Shown one piece after another: positions 47,020 through 54,835 of a DNA stretch of 64,000 bases. The notes beneath the pieces are model-generated. The model worked only from the letters and a program-made list of their open reading frames with translations, searched no databases and had not been told where the DNA came from. The stretch covers positions 1-64,000 of the forward strand of contig CAILTK010000065.1 in NCBI GenBank assembly GCA_903837135.1. The letters are read 5' to 3'. The DNA is from an uncultured Caulobacterales bacterium. GTDB lineage: Bacteria > Pseudomonadota > Alphaproteobacteria > Caulobacterales > Caulobacteraceae. The first letter of the stretch is position 1; every line of letters starts with the position of its first letter. Both the position numbers and the translations under genes were made by a program.

Positions 47020-47035
47020 GCGAAGACCTGGACCG

Positions 47036-48709
47036 TCAGGTGAAGTTCCGCGCCTCGGCCAGGTCGGGCACGGTGTTCACGTCCAGCCAGTGGCCGGAGA
47101 AGACGTGCAGCTTCACCGGGTGACGGGCGGCGAGGCGCGTCAAGAGCAGGGGCATGTCGGCGGTCTCGAGCAAGTCCTCGGTGCGGAGCCGGTCGAGCTC
47201 CTCGCGCAGCCACTCGGCGCCCTGGGCGGAAAAGCGCGCCAGGCCGATCCACTGTCCGGCCAGTCGCTCGCCCGCGACGTCCGGGCCGATCCTCACCAGG
47301 TCGGGCGGCGTCTCGTCGAGATAATCGGCCGCCGGCGGCCGGTCTCCGGCCACGAGGTCGCGGGCTCGGCCGTCGCCGGCGTCGAAGCGGGCCAGCGAAT
47401 CCACGGCGATCACCACATCGCCCGGCGCCGCCAGCAGGCCGCTGAGGATATAATTACGGAACAATATGTCCCCATAGGCCACCACAACCTCGCCTTGCAG
47501 CCGGCTGTAGGCGGCGGCCAGCGAATAGACCTCGCCCGTGTCCGCGAAGCGGTCGTTGTCGAACAGTTCGGCCCCGACCGGCGCGACCGCGGCCTTGCCG
47601 TACCCGCGCACCACGCTCACCTGGCGCACGCCGCTGGCGGCGAAGCTCTCGATCTGGCGGCGGATCAGCGAACGGCCGCGGATATCGACCATGCACTTGG
47701 GCTGTTCGCCCACGTCGCCCTGCGACGCGGCGAGGATGATCGCCCGGGTCTGCGCGGTGGCCGGAAGATAGCGGCGCTCGGCGTCCTCCAGTTCGTCGTT
47801 CGCGGTCAGGCGGAAGATGTCCTTCACGCTGGCGATGCGGCCCTCCACCTCGATCAGCGACTCGTCCTCGCGGATGCGCGCGGCGGTGACGCGCATGGCC
47901 GAGATCGACGAACGCAGGAGATGGTTGGCCCAGATCACGGCGGCCACGCCGGCCCGGCGATAACTCTCCGTCGGGGTCGCGTAGTACATGGTCGGCACGA
48001 TCACGATGGGCGACCGGCGCGCCCAGCGCTCGGTGAACTCCAGGATTTCGGCGGCCGTGGACTGCTTGGAGTGGATCAGGATCGCGTCCGCGCCCGCCTG
48101 ATGATAGGCCTCCGCCCGGGTCAGGGCCTCCGCCATGCCGCGCCCGGAGATCAGCGCCTCGGTTCGCGCCACCACCGTGAAGGCGTCGTCCACCTGGCTG
48201 TCCTTGGCGGCGCGGATGCGGCCGCAGAACTCGTCGACGTCGGCGAGCGGCTGGCCCTCGCCGATGAAGGAGTTGGTCTTCGGAAACAGCTTGTCCTCGA
48301 TGCAGACCCCGGCGACGCCCCGTTCGCCGAGCTTGCGCACCAGCCGGCGCACGCTGTTGAAGTTTCCATAGCCGGTGTCCCCGTCGACCAGCACGGGAAT
48401 CGACACCGCGTCGGTCATGTATTCCAGCACGTCCAGGACCTGGGTCCAGGAGGCCTCGTTGGAGTCGCGAAGACCCAGGCTGGCCGAGATGGTCAGCCCT
48501 GACGCCCAGAGCGCTTCGAACCCGGCTTCCTCGGCGATCTTGGCGGACAGGCCGTTGTGCGCCTCCATCAGGAACGACAGCGGCGTTTCGGTCAACGCCC
48601 GCCGTAGCCTCAGGAAACCCGACTCGGCCTGAGGGGGCTGGTCCGCCCGGCGTGTCGACGCCCAAGGCTGCACGTCCAGGGATGCGGCGGGAGACGGGAG
48701 ATTCTTCAC
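47036..48709 (-). CDS. pepM: PEP mutase fused to a nucleotidyltransferase domain
   Basis: A 557-residue two-domain protein from GTG 48709 (GAGGG eight bases upstream). The PEP mutase domain (about residues 30-310) has [10 protein letters not shown] and the diagnostic [11 protein letters not shown] loop (Glu138-Asp139-Lys140, Asn146), which separates true mutases from methylisocitrate lyases. It converts PEP to phosphonopyruvate, the first step of nearly all phosphonate pathways. The C-terminal domain (from about residue 321) starts with the NTP-binding loop [18 protein letters not shown] and has VVAYGDILF, a sugar-nucleotide-transferase-like Mg site. Fused PntC-type cytidylyltransferases activate aminoethylphosphonate as CMP-AEP, and I infer the same here. 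First gene of the pepM-ppd-phnW operon. Confidence 0.93.
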   Translation of the reverse strand: MKNLPSPAASLDVQPWASTRRADQPPQAESGFLRLRRALTETPLSFLMEAHNGLSAKIAEEAGFEALWASGLTISASLGLRDSNEASWTQVLDVLEYMTDAVSIPVLVDGDTGYGNFNSVRRLVRKLGERGVAGVCIEDKLFPKTNSFIGEGQPLADVDEFCGRIRAAKDSQVDDAFTVVARTEALISGRGMAEALTRAEAYHQAGADAILIHSKQSTAAEILEFTERWARRSPIVIVPTMYYATPTESYRRAGVAAVIWANHLLRSSISAMRVTAARIREDESLIEVEGRIASVKDIFRLTANDELEDAERRYLPATAQTRAIILAASQGDVGEQPKCMVDIRGRSLIRRQIESFAASGVRQVSVVRGYGKAAVAPVGAELFDNDRFADTGEVYSLAAAYSRLQGEVVVAYGDILFRNYILSGLLAAPGDVVIAVDSLARFDAGDGRARDLVAGDRPPAADYLDETPPDLVRIGPDVAGERLAGQWIGLARFSAQGAEWLREELDRLRTEDLLETADMPLLLTRLAARHPVKLHVFSGHWLDVNTVPDLAEARNFT

Positions 48710-48788
48710 AAAAAACGCCCTCGAAAAAACGCACGTACACAACAACAGGGCTCAACTTACAACGGCCTGTCGTGCTAGAGCCACGAAA
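48710..48788. promoter_or_regulatory. Divergent promoter interval in the phosphonate locus
   Basis: This 79-base gap between pepM (leftward) and the nucleotidyltransferase-dioxygenase pair (rightward) is strikingly AT-rich for this genome, with runs such as CAAAAAACG and GAAAAAACG. It must hold both promoters, so the two halves of the pathway can be switched together. Confidence 0.6.
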
Positions 48789-49553
48789 ATGTCGCAAAAC
48801 GGAAATGTCGAGCTCAGCGCCGTTCTTCTGGTCGCCGGCGTGGGCCGCCGCCTCGGCCAGGCCAGGCCTGGGCCCAAGGTGCTGCTCCAATTTGGCGGCC
48901 GCAGCCTGCTGGCCCGCCATTTCGACGCCCTGGCCGCCTGCAAGGTGGATGAAGTGGTCCTCGTCGTCGGTTTCGAGGCCGGACAGGTCGACGCGGCGGT
49001 GCGGCGACTCGACCCGCCGTTCAAGGTGCGGATGCTCGCCAACCCCCGCTTTACAGAGGGCAGCGCGGTGTCGCTGGCGAGCGCGGGCGAGGTCCTGCGC
49101 GCCGGGCGCACGGTGCTGCTGATGGACGGCGACGTCCTCTATGACCCGAGGATGCTGCGCCGGCTGTGCCAGGGGCGGGCGGAGAACGTCCTTCTGGTCG
49201 ACCGCGAGCTCGAGCCCGGCGACGAGCCGGTGAAGGTGTGTTTCGACCGGGACGACGTGATCGTCGACTTCCGCAAGCTGCCGGAACATCCCGGCGTCCG
49301 GCACGGCGAGTCGGTGGGCTTCTTCCGCTTTTCACCGGATACGGCGTCGGCGCTCGCGGAGAGGGCGGACTGGTACGCCGCGCACGCGCCCGCGCTCGAA
49401 TACGAGGAGGCGATCCGCGATCTCATGCTGGCCGAGCCCGGCCGGTTCGGCGCCGAGGACGTCACCGACCTTCCCTGGACCGAGATCGACTTCCTGGAGG
49501 ACGTGGTGCGCGCCCGCGAGGTGATCCTGCCGCAACTGGAGGCCCTGGTATGA
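48789..49553 (+). CDS. Stand-alone nucleotidyltransferase of the phosphonate locus
   Basis: A 254-residue GT-A-fold NTP transferase. The N-terminal loop LLVAGVGRRLGQARPGPKVL is a variant of LAAGxGxR...PK, with the Lys kept. VLLMDGDVLYDPRML carries the Mg-binding acidic residue, and DLPWTEIDFLEDVVRA resembles the acidic C-terminal motif of GlmU/IspD/choline-phosphate cytidylyltransferase relatives. It would couple a phosphorylated or phosphonylated alcohol or amine to CMP (or another NMP). With the fused domain on PepM there are two candidate activators, so one may use a hydroxylated product. Its stop overlaps the start of the dioxygenase (ATGA). Confidence 0.85.
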   Translation: MSQNGNVELSAVLLVAGVGRRLGQARPGPKVLLQFGGRSLLARHFDALAACKVDEVVLVVGFEAGQVDAAVRRLDPPFKVRMLANPRFTEGSAVSLASAGEVLRAGRTVLLMDGDVLYDPRMLRRLCQGRAENVLLVDRELEPGDEPVKVCFDRDDVIVDFRKLPEHPGVRHGESVGFFRFSPDTASALAERADWYAAHAPALEYEEAIRDLMLAEPGRFGAEDVTDLPWTEIDFLEDVVRAREVILPQLEALV

Positions 49554-50335
49554 CGGCGACGGCGCGAATGGCCGAATTCGGTCCGCTGGACCGGGCCCAG
49601 CTCGACGACTACGCCCGCCTCGGCTGGTGCGTGGCGCGCGGCTTCTATCCGCCCGACGACGCGGCCGCGCTCGTCCGCTGGACCGAGGAAGTGACCGCCC
49701 TGCCGGAGGTTCCCGGCCGGCAGATGGTCTACCACGAGAAGAGTCTGATCGATGGCCAGGCGCGGCTGATCCAGCGGATCGAGAACTTCTGTCCCTACCA
49801 CCCGGGGTTCGATCGGGATGTGCGCGACGGGCGGCTGACCCGGGCGGTGGAGCAGCTGCTCGGCGAGCCCGCGGTGCTGTTCAAGGAGAAGATCAACTTC
49901 AAGATGCCCGGCGGGGCGGGTTTCGAGCCGCACCAGGACCAGCAGGCGGGCTGGACGGTGTTCGCGCCCCTGTTCGTCACGGCCCTGGTGTGCATCGACC
50001 CGGCCACCCTCGCCAACGGCTGTCTGGAGATGGCCGATGTCCCGCGCCTCGGCGGCATGATCGGCCAGGAATGGGCCCCGCTGACCGAGGCGGAGATGGC
50101 GAGCTTCAGCCTTCAGCCGCTGCCGACCGACCCGGGCGACGTCGTGTTCTTCGACAGTTTCGTGCCGCACGCCTCCAAGCCGAACCTGACGGACCAGGCG
50201 CGGCGCGCGCTCTACCTGACCTATAACCGCGCGTCGGACGGCGACCATCGCCAGCGCTATTTCGCCGACAAGCGCGCGGCCTTCCCGCCCGACATCGAGC
50301 GCGCGCCCGGCGCGGAATACCGTTTCCGGGTCTAG
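49550..50335 (+). CDS. PhyH/PhnY-like Fe(II)/2-oxoglutarate dioxygenase
   Basis: A 261-residue phytanoyl-CoA-dioxygenase-family protein. The iron facial triad is visible: His128 and Asp130 in FEPHQDQQAGW and His207 in SFVPHASKPN. The 2-oxoglutarate-binding Arg is 218 or 219 in QARRALYLTYN. PhnY, the best phosphonate-linked member of this family, hydroxylates 2-aminoethylphosphonate at C1. By context this enzyme may do the same. No PhnZ-like HD oxygenase is present to break the C-P bond of the hydroxylated product, so a biosynthetic tailoring role is more likely than degradation. It is translationally coupled to the nucleotidyltransferase. Confidence 0.85.
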   Translation: MTATARMAEFGPLDRAQLDDYARLGWCVARGFYPPDDAAALVRWTEEVTALPEVPGRQMVYHEKSLIDGQARLIQRIENFCPYHPGFDRDVRDGRLTRAVEQLLGEPAVLFKEKINFKMPGGAGFEPHQDQQAGWTVFAPLFVTALVCIDPATLANGCLEMADVPRLGGMIGQEWAPLTEAEMASFSLQPLPTDPGDVVFFDSFVPHASKPNLTDQARRALYLTYNRASDGDHRQRYFADKRAAFPPDIERAPGAEYRFRV

Positions 50336-50357
50336 CTCGACGGCCGCCGGACCTGCG

Positions 50358-51269
50358 TCAGCGCCCGGCCAGGTCCTTGCGCACCTCTTCGATCAACCAT
50401 TCGCGGAAGCGCTTGATCTTGGGGACGTTGCGCCGGTGCTGCGGCGCGACCAGCCAGTAGGCGTCGCCGCGGTTCGAGGTCTGCGCGAACAGGCGGACCA
50501 GGCGCCCGTCGGCGATATCGTTGCGCCACAGGAAGGGCGTGAGCATGGCCACGCCCTGTCCGGCCATCGCCGCGGCGCCTTCGTTGGCCTGACTGTCCAT
50601 GCGCACCCCGGCGCGGGGCCGCCCCGCCGCGGCGACATCGATCCCCGCATCGTGCAGCCACCAGGACCACCAGACGTCGTGCGGTGAGATGATCGGCAGG
50701 TGGAGCAGATCCTCGGCCGTCAGCGTGTTCCCCTGTCGCGCCAGGAAGGCCGGGCTGCACATGGGGGTGAAATCGATCTCGACGAGCAGGTCCGCGCTCA
50801 GCCCGTCCCACGGGCCGCGGCCAGTGCGGATCGCCACGTCCACCTCGTCGGTGACGAAGTCGGACAGGGTATCGCTGACCGCGAGCCGCACCGCCATCTC
50901 GGGATGTCCCATCTGGAATCCGCCCAGCCGCCACGCCAGCCAGGTGTTGGCGAAGGTCTGCGAGGTGGAGATGGTCAGCATGGCTTCGTCCTCGGCGCGG
51001 AGTTCGGCGAAGGCCGCGTCGATCGCATCGAAGGCGCGCGCGATGGGCGCTGCGGCGCGGCGGCCCGCCTCGGTCAACACCACCCGCCCCCGTTCGCGGT
51101 GGAACAGCGGGGCGCCGACACGCTCCTCGAGCAGTTTGATCTGATACGACACCGCCGCCTGCGTCATGCCCAGCTCCGCGGCGGCGACGGTGAAGTTCTC
51201 GTGGCGGGCGGCGGCTTCGAAGGCCCGGATCGCGGCGAGGGGAGGCAGGCGGCGCATGCCTCTAACCAT
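50358..51269 (-). CDS. LysR-family transcriptional regulator (GcvA-like)
   Basis: A 303-residue LysR-type regulator. The N-terminal winged helix has LAAIRAFEAAARHENFTVAAAELGMTQAAVSYQIKLLEE, then VGAPLFHRERGRVVLTEAG. The effector domain follows (LTISTSQTFANTWLAWRL, VDVAIRTGRGPW, GVAMLTPFLW). It belongs to the GcvA/AmpR-like subgroup by the A-V-S-Y-Q-I pattern. It is convergent with the dioxygenase gene and divergent from a tiny ORF at 51373. Its target is therefore unclear. Confidence 0.9.
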   Translation of the reverse strand: MVRGMRRLPPLAAIRAFEAAARHENFTVAAAELGMTQAAVSYQIKLLEERVGAPLFHRERGRVVLTEAGRRAAAPIARAFDAIDAAFAELRAEDEAMLTISTSQTFANTWLAWRLGGFQMGHPEMAVRLAVSDTLSDFVTDEVDVAIRTGRGPWDGLSADLLVEIDFTPMCSPAFLARQGNTLTAEDLLHLPIISPHDVWWSWWLHDAGIDVAAAGRPRAGVRMDSQANEGAAAMAGQGVAMLTPFLWRNDIADGRLVRLFAQTSNRGDAYWLVAPQHRRNVPKIKRFREWLIEEVRKDLAGR

Positions 51270-51372
51270 AAGCTCACCTTATCATGATGGTCGAGCGTTT
51301 GCTTGGCGATGCGCGCCGCCAAGGTGCATCTTACTCTCTGTGAGCGAGGTCAGCGGGCCACGGGAGCTTGAG

Positions 51373-51552
51373 ATGAACGATAAGGACATGGCCCATCTGC
51401 GGGCCGAGACGGGTTACGATTTCAGTGGCTGGGCCGGCCACGCCGTCAAGGCCGTCGCCGACGCCTTCCGGGTGCTTCAGCGCATCCAGTACGGTCGGCC
51501 CTGGGACAGGCTGGCGAACCCGCGACCGTCCGGCTCGCCGACCTGCCGGTGA
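51373..51552 (+). CDS. Small hypothetical protein, 59 residues
   Basis: Begins MNDKDMAHLRAETGYDF with GGGAG/GAG upstream, then one amphipathic helix (HAVKAVADAFRVLQRIQYG) and a Pro/Arg/Ser-rich end. I do not recognise a family. The first 45 residues look protein-like and the last dozen do not, which could mean a degraded C-terminus or frameshift. It is divergent from a LysR gene, the usual position of a LysR target. It could also be spurious. Confidence 0.4.
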   Translation: MNDKDMAHLRAETGYDFSGWAGHAVKAVADAFRVLQRIQYGRPWDRLANPRPSGSPTCR

Positions 51553-51574
51553 GCAGAGGACCAGGGCCTGCCGC

Positions 51575-52579
51575 CTAAACGGCCGGCGGCGCCGCCACCG
51601 CTGAACGACGCTTGCCGATCACCTCGGCGTACTGCCAGAAGGCGATCGCCGGAACGCCGATCAGCAAATCCTTCACCCGGCGAAGCAGGGAGACCGACAA
51701 GGTCGCCTCGGGCGGCAGGCCGAACAGCGGGGCGACGAGCACATACGCCCCTTCCTGCAGGCCGAGCGCGCCCGGCGTCATGAAGGCCACGCTCTTCACC
51801 GTCGCCATCAGGCTCTCCAGCGTCAGCACCTTCCAGAGCGCGAGGTGAAAGCCCATGAAGCTCAGCGCCAGCCATGAGCCGGCCCCGCTGAGCACCCAGG
51901 CCGCCCCGTGCAGGGCGACGCCGCCGAGCAGCCGGCGCGGCTGAGCATAGATCGACCGCAGCGTCGCCTTGACCGCGTCCGTCCGCTCACGGTTGTCCTT
52001 CAGCCAGCGGCCGACGAAGCCGCCGACGAGGTCGATCCCCCGGTTCTGCAGGGCGACGAAGGCGACGAGGGTTACGGCGCCCAGCACCAGCGCCAGGATC
52101 GACGTCCACAGCAGCCGCCCCGCGTCGGTGGCGTGCGACAGGATCGAGAGCAGCATGACCACCCCGAACAGGGAGTAGACCAGCTGGCTGGCGACTTCGG
52201 CCGTCAGGTCGGCGATCTGCGAGGCGATCGCCAGAGGTTCGGAGACGCCGTACTGGCGGACGGTGCGTACGCCGACGAACAGGCCGCCCACCTGCGAGAA
52301 CGGAAGGACGTCGGCCGCGGACTCCCGCACCAGCCGGCCCCAGGGGAACACCAGAGCCCGTCCGAGCCCTGAGCCCGAGCCCGGCGCCACCGACCACCAG
52401 GCCCAGCCCAGCGGCAGGAAGACCAGCAGGTTGTAGACGACATAGACCGCGAAGCCGCGCGCTCCGACCCGCTCGACCGACTGCAGCAATCCGGCCGGGC
52501 CGACGTACCAGACCGATCCCGCGACCAGGGCGAGCCCTGCCACGAAGGCCGCGACGACGCCGATCTTCCAGCGATTCAC
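51575..52579 (-). CDS. hpnL: Hopanoid-locus membrane protein HpnL (LPG-synthase TM family)
   Basis: A 334-residue integral membrane protein from GTG 52579 (AAGGGGG upstream) with about eight spans. It belongs to the lysylphosphatidylglycerol-synthase membrane-domain/flippase-like family (YNLLVFLPLGWAWW, LPFSQVGGLFVGVRTVR, AFMTPGALGLQEGAYVL, RRVKDLLIGVPAIAFWQ). The hopanoid-linked version is HpnL, whose exact role (possibly lipid transport) is not established. It ends a hpnK-ferritin-like-hpnL group on the minus strand. C-terminal aminoacyl-transferase domains are absent. Confidence 0.85.
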   Translation of the reverse strand: MNRWKIGVVAAFVAGLALVAGSVWYVGPAGLLQSVERVGARGFAVYVVYNLLVFLPLGWAWWSVAPGSGSGLGRALVFPWGRLVRESAADVLPFSQVGGLFVGVRTVRQYGVSEPLAIASQIADLTAEVASQLVYSLFGVVMLLSILSHATDAGRLLWTSILALVLGAVTLVAFVALQNRGIDLVGGFVGRWLKDNRERTDAVKATLRSIYAQPRRLLGGVALHGAAWVLSGAGSWLALSFMGFHLALWKVLTLESLMATVKSVAFMTPGALGLQEGAYVLVAPLFGLPPEATLSVSLLRRVKDLLIGVPAIAFWQYAEVIGKRRSAVAAPPAV

Positions 52580-52664
52580 GCTTCCCCCTTACGCCCGCTG
52601 CAGCATGCCGCGCCAATGCGGCCCCGATTTGGCGCCCGGATGGCTTTGTTTGTGGTCCCGGCGC

Positions 52665-53591
52665 TCAGGCCTTGGCCAGAGCAGGCCTGCGCATGAACTT
52701 CAAGGCCAGACGGACCACGCCGGGCACGAATTTGGGCCGGACGAGGCGCGGATCATAGGCGGCAAGACGCCGCTCATTCTCCCTGAGGCAGACCTCGGCC
52801 AGCCCCGCGAAGGAAATCTCCACCCCCAGCTCCTTGGAGCCGTTGAGCGTGAAGTTGTTGTCTTGCGCCTTCTCGCTCTTCTCCATGTCGCCGGCCAGGC
52901 CGACGCGTTCGGCGATCAGGAAAATCCACACCGCCAGGACCTTCAGCTCGAACCAGGGGCGTCGCCAGATCGGCATGTTGCGCCGCCACCAGGCGACCCA
53001 GTTGACGAAGAACAGGATGTGCCGGCCTTCCTCGCGCATCACCGGTTCGAAGGTGTCGACCAGTTCGGGCGGGAAGAAGCCCGAGGTCCTGGCGATTTCG
53101 AACAGGCCGAAGCCGAAAAAGCTGTCGATGCATTCCGAGTAGCCGGTGACCATGAAGGCCCATTCCGGATCCTTCGGCCGCTTGTAGACCGGCTCGGGGT
53201 CGAGCCTGATGCCGTAGGCCTCGACCAGGTTGGCCAGCACGAGCTTGTGGCGGCTCTCCTCGAAGGCGTCCATGTCGATGGCCGCCTTAAGCAGCGGGTC
53301 GCGGACGGCTTCGCCGTAGCACCGGACGTTCATGCCCGCCTTCTGCTCGGTCTGCACGGCGATATCCCAGATCGGCAGGGAGACGATCCGGCCGCGCGTC
53401 TCTTCGTCGAGCTTGGGCCAGTCGATCACCGCGGGCTTATAGGGATCGTGGGTCTCCAGCAGGGCGTTGCAGAACAGCGCCTTGTGCGCCTCGCTTCCGA
53501 GCTTGATCCGATCCGCGGGGGAAGGCGTCGGGACGGCGATTTCGGGATAGCCGTCGAACGCGGCAGCGGTCATGGCGAAACTGGTCCTCAC
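52665..53591 (-). CDS. Ferritin-like domain protein in the hopanoid cluster
   Basis: A 308-residue helical protein from GTG 53591 (AAAGGAGG upstream). Metal-binding-type residues occur as E-x-x-H pairs: DMDAFEESRHKLVLANL (about residues 107-123) and EPVMREEGRHILFFVNW (about residues 182-198), plus conserved acidic residues elsewhere (SECIDSFFGFGLFEIA). These suggest a di-iron carboxylate four-helix bundle, so an oxidase or hydroxylase is possible. It sits between hpnK and hpnL and is probably co-transcribed. It is not among the usual named hpn genes, and I infer a linked lipid-modifying role. Confidence 0.75.
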   Translation of the reverse strand: MRTSFAMTAAAFDGYPEIAVPTPSPADRIKLGSEAHKALFCNALLETHDPYKPAVIDWPKLDEETRGRIVSLPIWDIAVQTEQKAGMNVRCYGEAVRDPLLKAAIDMDAFEESRHKLVLANLVEAYGIRLDPEPVYKRPKDPEWAFMVTGYSECIDSFFGFGLFEIARTSGFFPPELVDTFEPVMREEGRHILFFVNWVAWWRRNMPIWRRPWFELKVLAVWIFLIAERVGLAGDMEKSEKAQDNNFTLNGSKELGVEISFAGLAEVCLRENERRLAAYDPRLVRPKFVPGVVRLALKFMRRPALAKA

Positions 53592-53669
53592 GCGGCCCGG
53601 CCTCCTTTGCAGGCCAACGCCGTGGAAATTTAGGACGTGTGCGGCCGATAAAAAGGCGGGGCCGGAATC

Positions 53670-54509
53670 TCAGTCAAAATCCGAAAAGGCGCCCAGTATC
53701 GCGCCGCTCTCCCGCACGGCCGCGCGGGTTTCATCGGCGGTCAAGGCCAGACCTTCGCTGGCGTAGGCATAGCCCGGGGCGGCGCCCTCAAAGCCGTCGT
53801 CGGCGCCCGGATGCAGGTAGAGTTCGCTGAGCCCGTCCGGCAGGTGACGGATCAGGCCCGCGACGCGGGCGGTCGTCATCGCGCCCGACCAGGCGAGGCC
53901 GAACACCTGGTCGGCCATGGCGACCCCGGCGCGCCGGTAGCGGGCGCGGACCAGCCGGGCCCAGGGCTCGGTCACCCAGGCGGGCGGCGGAGCCGCGGCG
54001 GGATCGACGGCGGCGAGCACGGCGCGAGGTTCTATCGGCGCGCGGCTCGCGCGCATGCCGTAACGGCGGCCGATGCGAAGGATCAGCCCGGCGATGGTCG
54101 GGTGCAGGTGATAGTGTTTGTGAGTGTTGACGTGATCCAGCGCCAGGCCGGTGGCGGCGAAGGCCGCGAACTGCGCCTCGATCTCCGCCGCGAGCTGGCG
54201 GCGGACCCGAGGCGTGAAGAAGATGTCGACGCCCATCTTCGCCATGTCGGTCCGAAACAGACCGTCCGCGGTGACGAGGTCGGGCACGGCCGACGGCGAC
54301 AGCAGGGGGCGACCCTCGACCAGCACCAGGTGCAGCCCCACGCGGAGGGTCGCGGTTCGCTTGGCGCGAACCACCGCATCGGCGCTGCCAGGCGCGGCCA
54401 CCATCAGGCTGGCTGCGGTCAGCACGCCGTTCCGATGCCCCTCCTCGACCGCGGCGTTCACGCTCTCCGCGGCGCCGAAGTCGTCGGCGGTGATGATCAG
54501 TCGCTTCAC
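53670..54509 (-). CDS. hpnK: Hopanoid biosynthesis deacetylase HpnK (YdjC family)
   Basis: A 279-residue YdjC/ChbG-type carbohydrate deacetylase. I choose GTG 54509 (VKRLIITADDFG) because AAGGAG lies eight bases upstream; an in-frame TTG at 54527 would bury that site. Metal-binding residues are visible: Asp-Asp in ITADDFG, His in GLHLVLVEG and His-x-x-x-H in DHVNTHKHYHLHP. In Burkholderia, HpnI adds N-acetylglucosamine to bacteriohopanetetrol, HpnK removes the acetyl group and HpnJ contracts the ring to the cyclitol ether. The three matching genes are all in this window. Confidence 0.9.
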   Translation of the reverse strand: MKRLIITADDFGAAESVNAAVEEGHRNGVLTAASLMVAAPGSADAVVRAKRTATLRVGLHLVLVEGRPLLSPSAVPDLVTADGLFRTDMAKMGVDIFFTPRVRRQLAAEIEAQFAAFAATGLALDHVNTHKHYHLHPTIAGLILRIGRRYGMRASRAPIEPRAVLAAVDPAAAPPPAWVTEPWARLVRARYRRAGVAMADQVFGLAWSGAMTTARVAGLIRHLPDGLSELYLHPGADDGFEGAAPGYAYASEGLALTADETRAAVRESGAILGAFSDFD

Positions 54510-54835
54510 CGATGCACTCCTTCGCAAGCCCTCGTCCGCACGAGGGCGGGCAAGGGCGACGCCAGTGAGCGGGGGAGCAACATTCCTGCCTTTCCGGCGC
54601 CGTGCGGCGCCCCGCTTATCGCAAATCGACGGCTGTGGTTAGAGCGCGCTCCGCCGGACCGCGCAGTCAAAAGACAGTCGAATAGAGGGCGGACTGTCGC
54701 AGCCGTTATTCTATAAAGCTTCCAGGTCGCGCCGGTGGATCCTCCAAGTCCACAAGGATAGGCCGCGGATCGGAGTTCAGAGTCGTGCGTTGCTGGCTCC
54801 AGGCCTGGAGCAGACGGGCGGGTGGGGAGCATAAG
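54510..54835. promoter_or_regulatory. Divergent interval between hpnK and the Nramp-family gene
   Basis: This interval of about 325 bases holds no convincing gene. An inverted repeat GACAGTC (54673-54679) / GACTGTC (54692-54698) with a 12-base spacer lies in an AT-richer part about 140 bases before the transporter start. A short AT-rich stretch near 54710 (TTCTATAAAG) could be a -10 region. GGGGAG precedes the transporter ATG. Confidence 0.4.
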
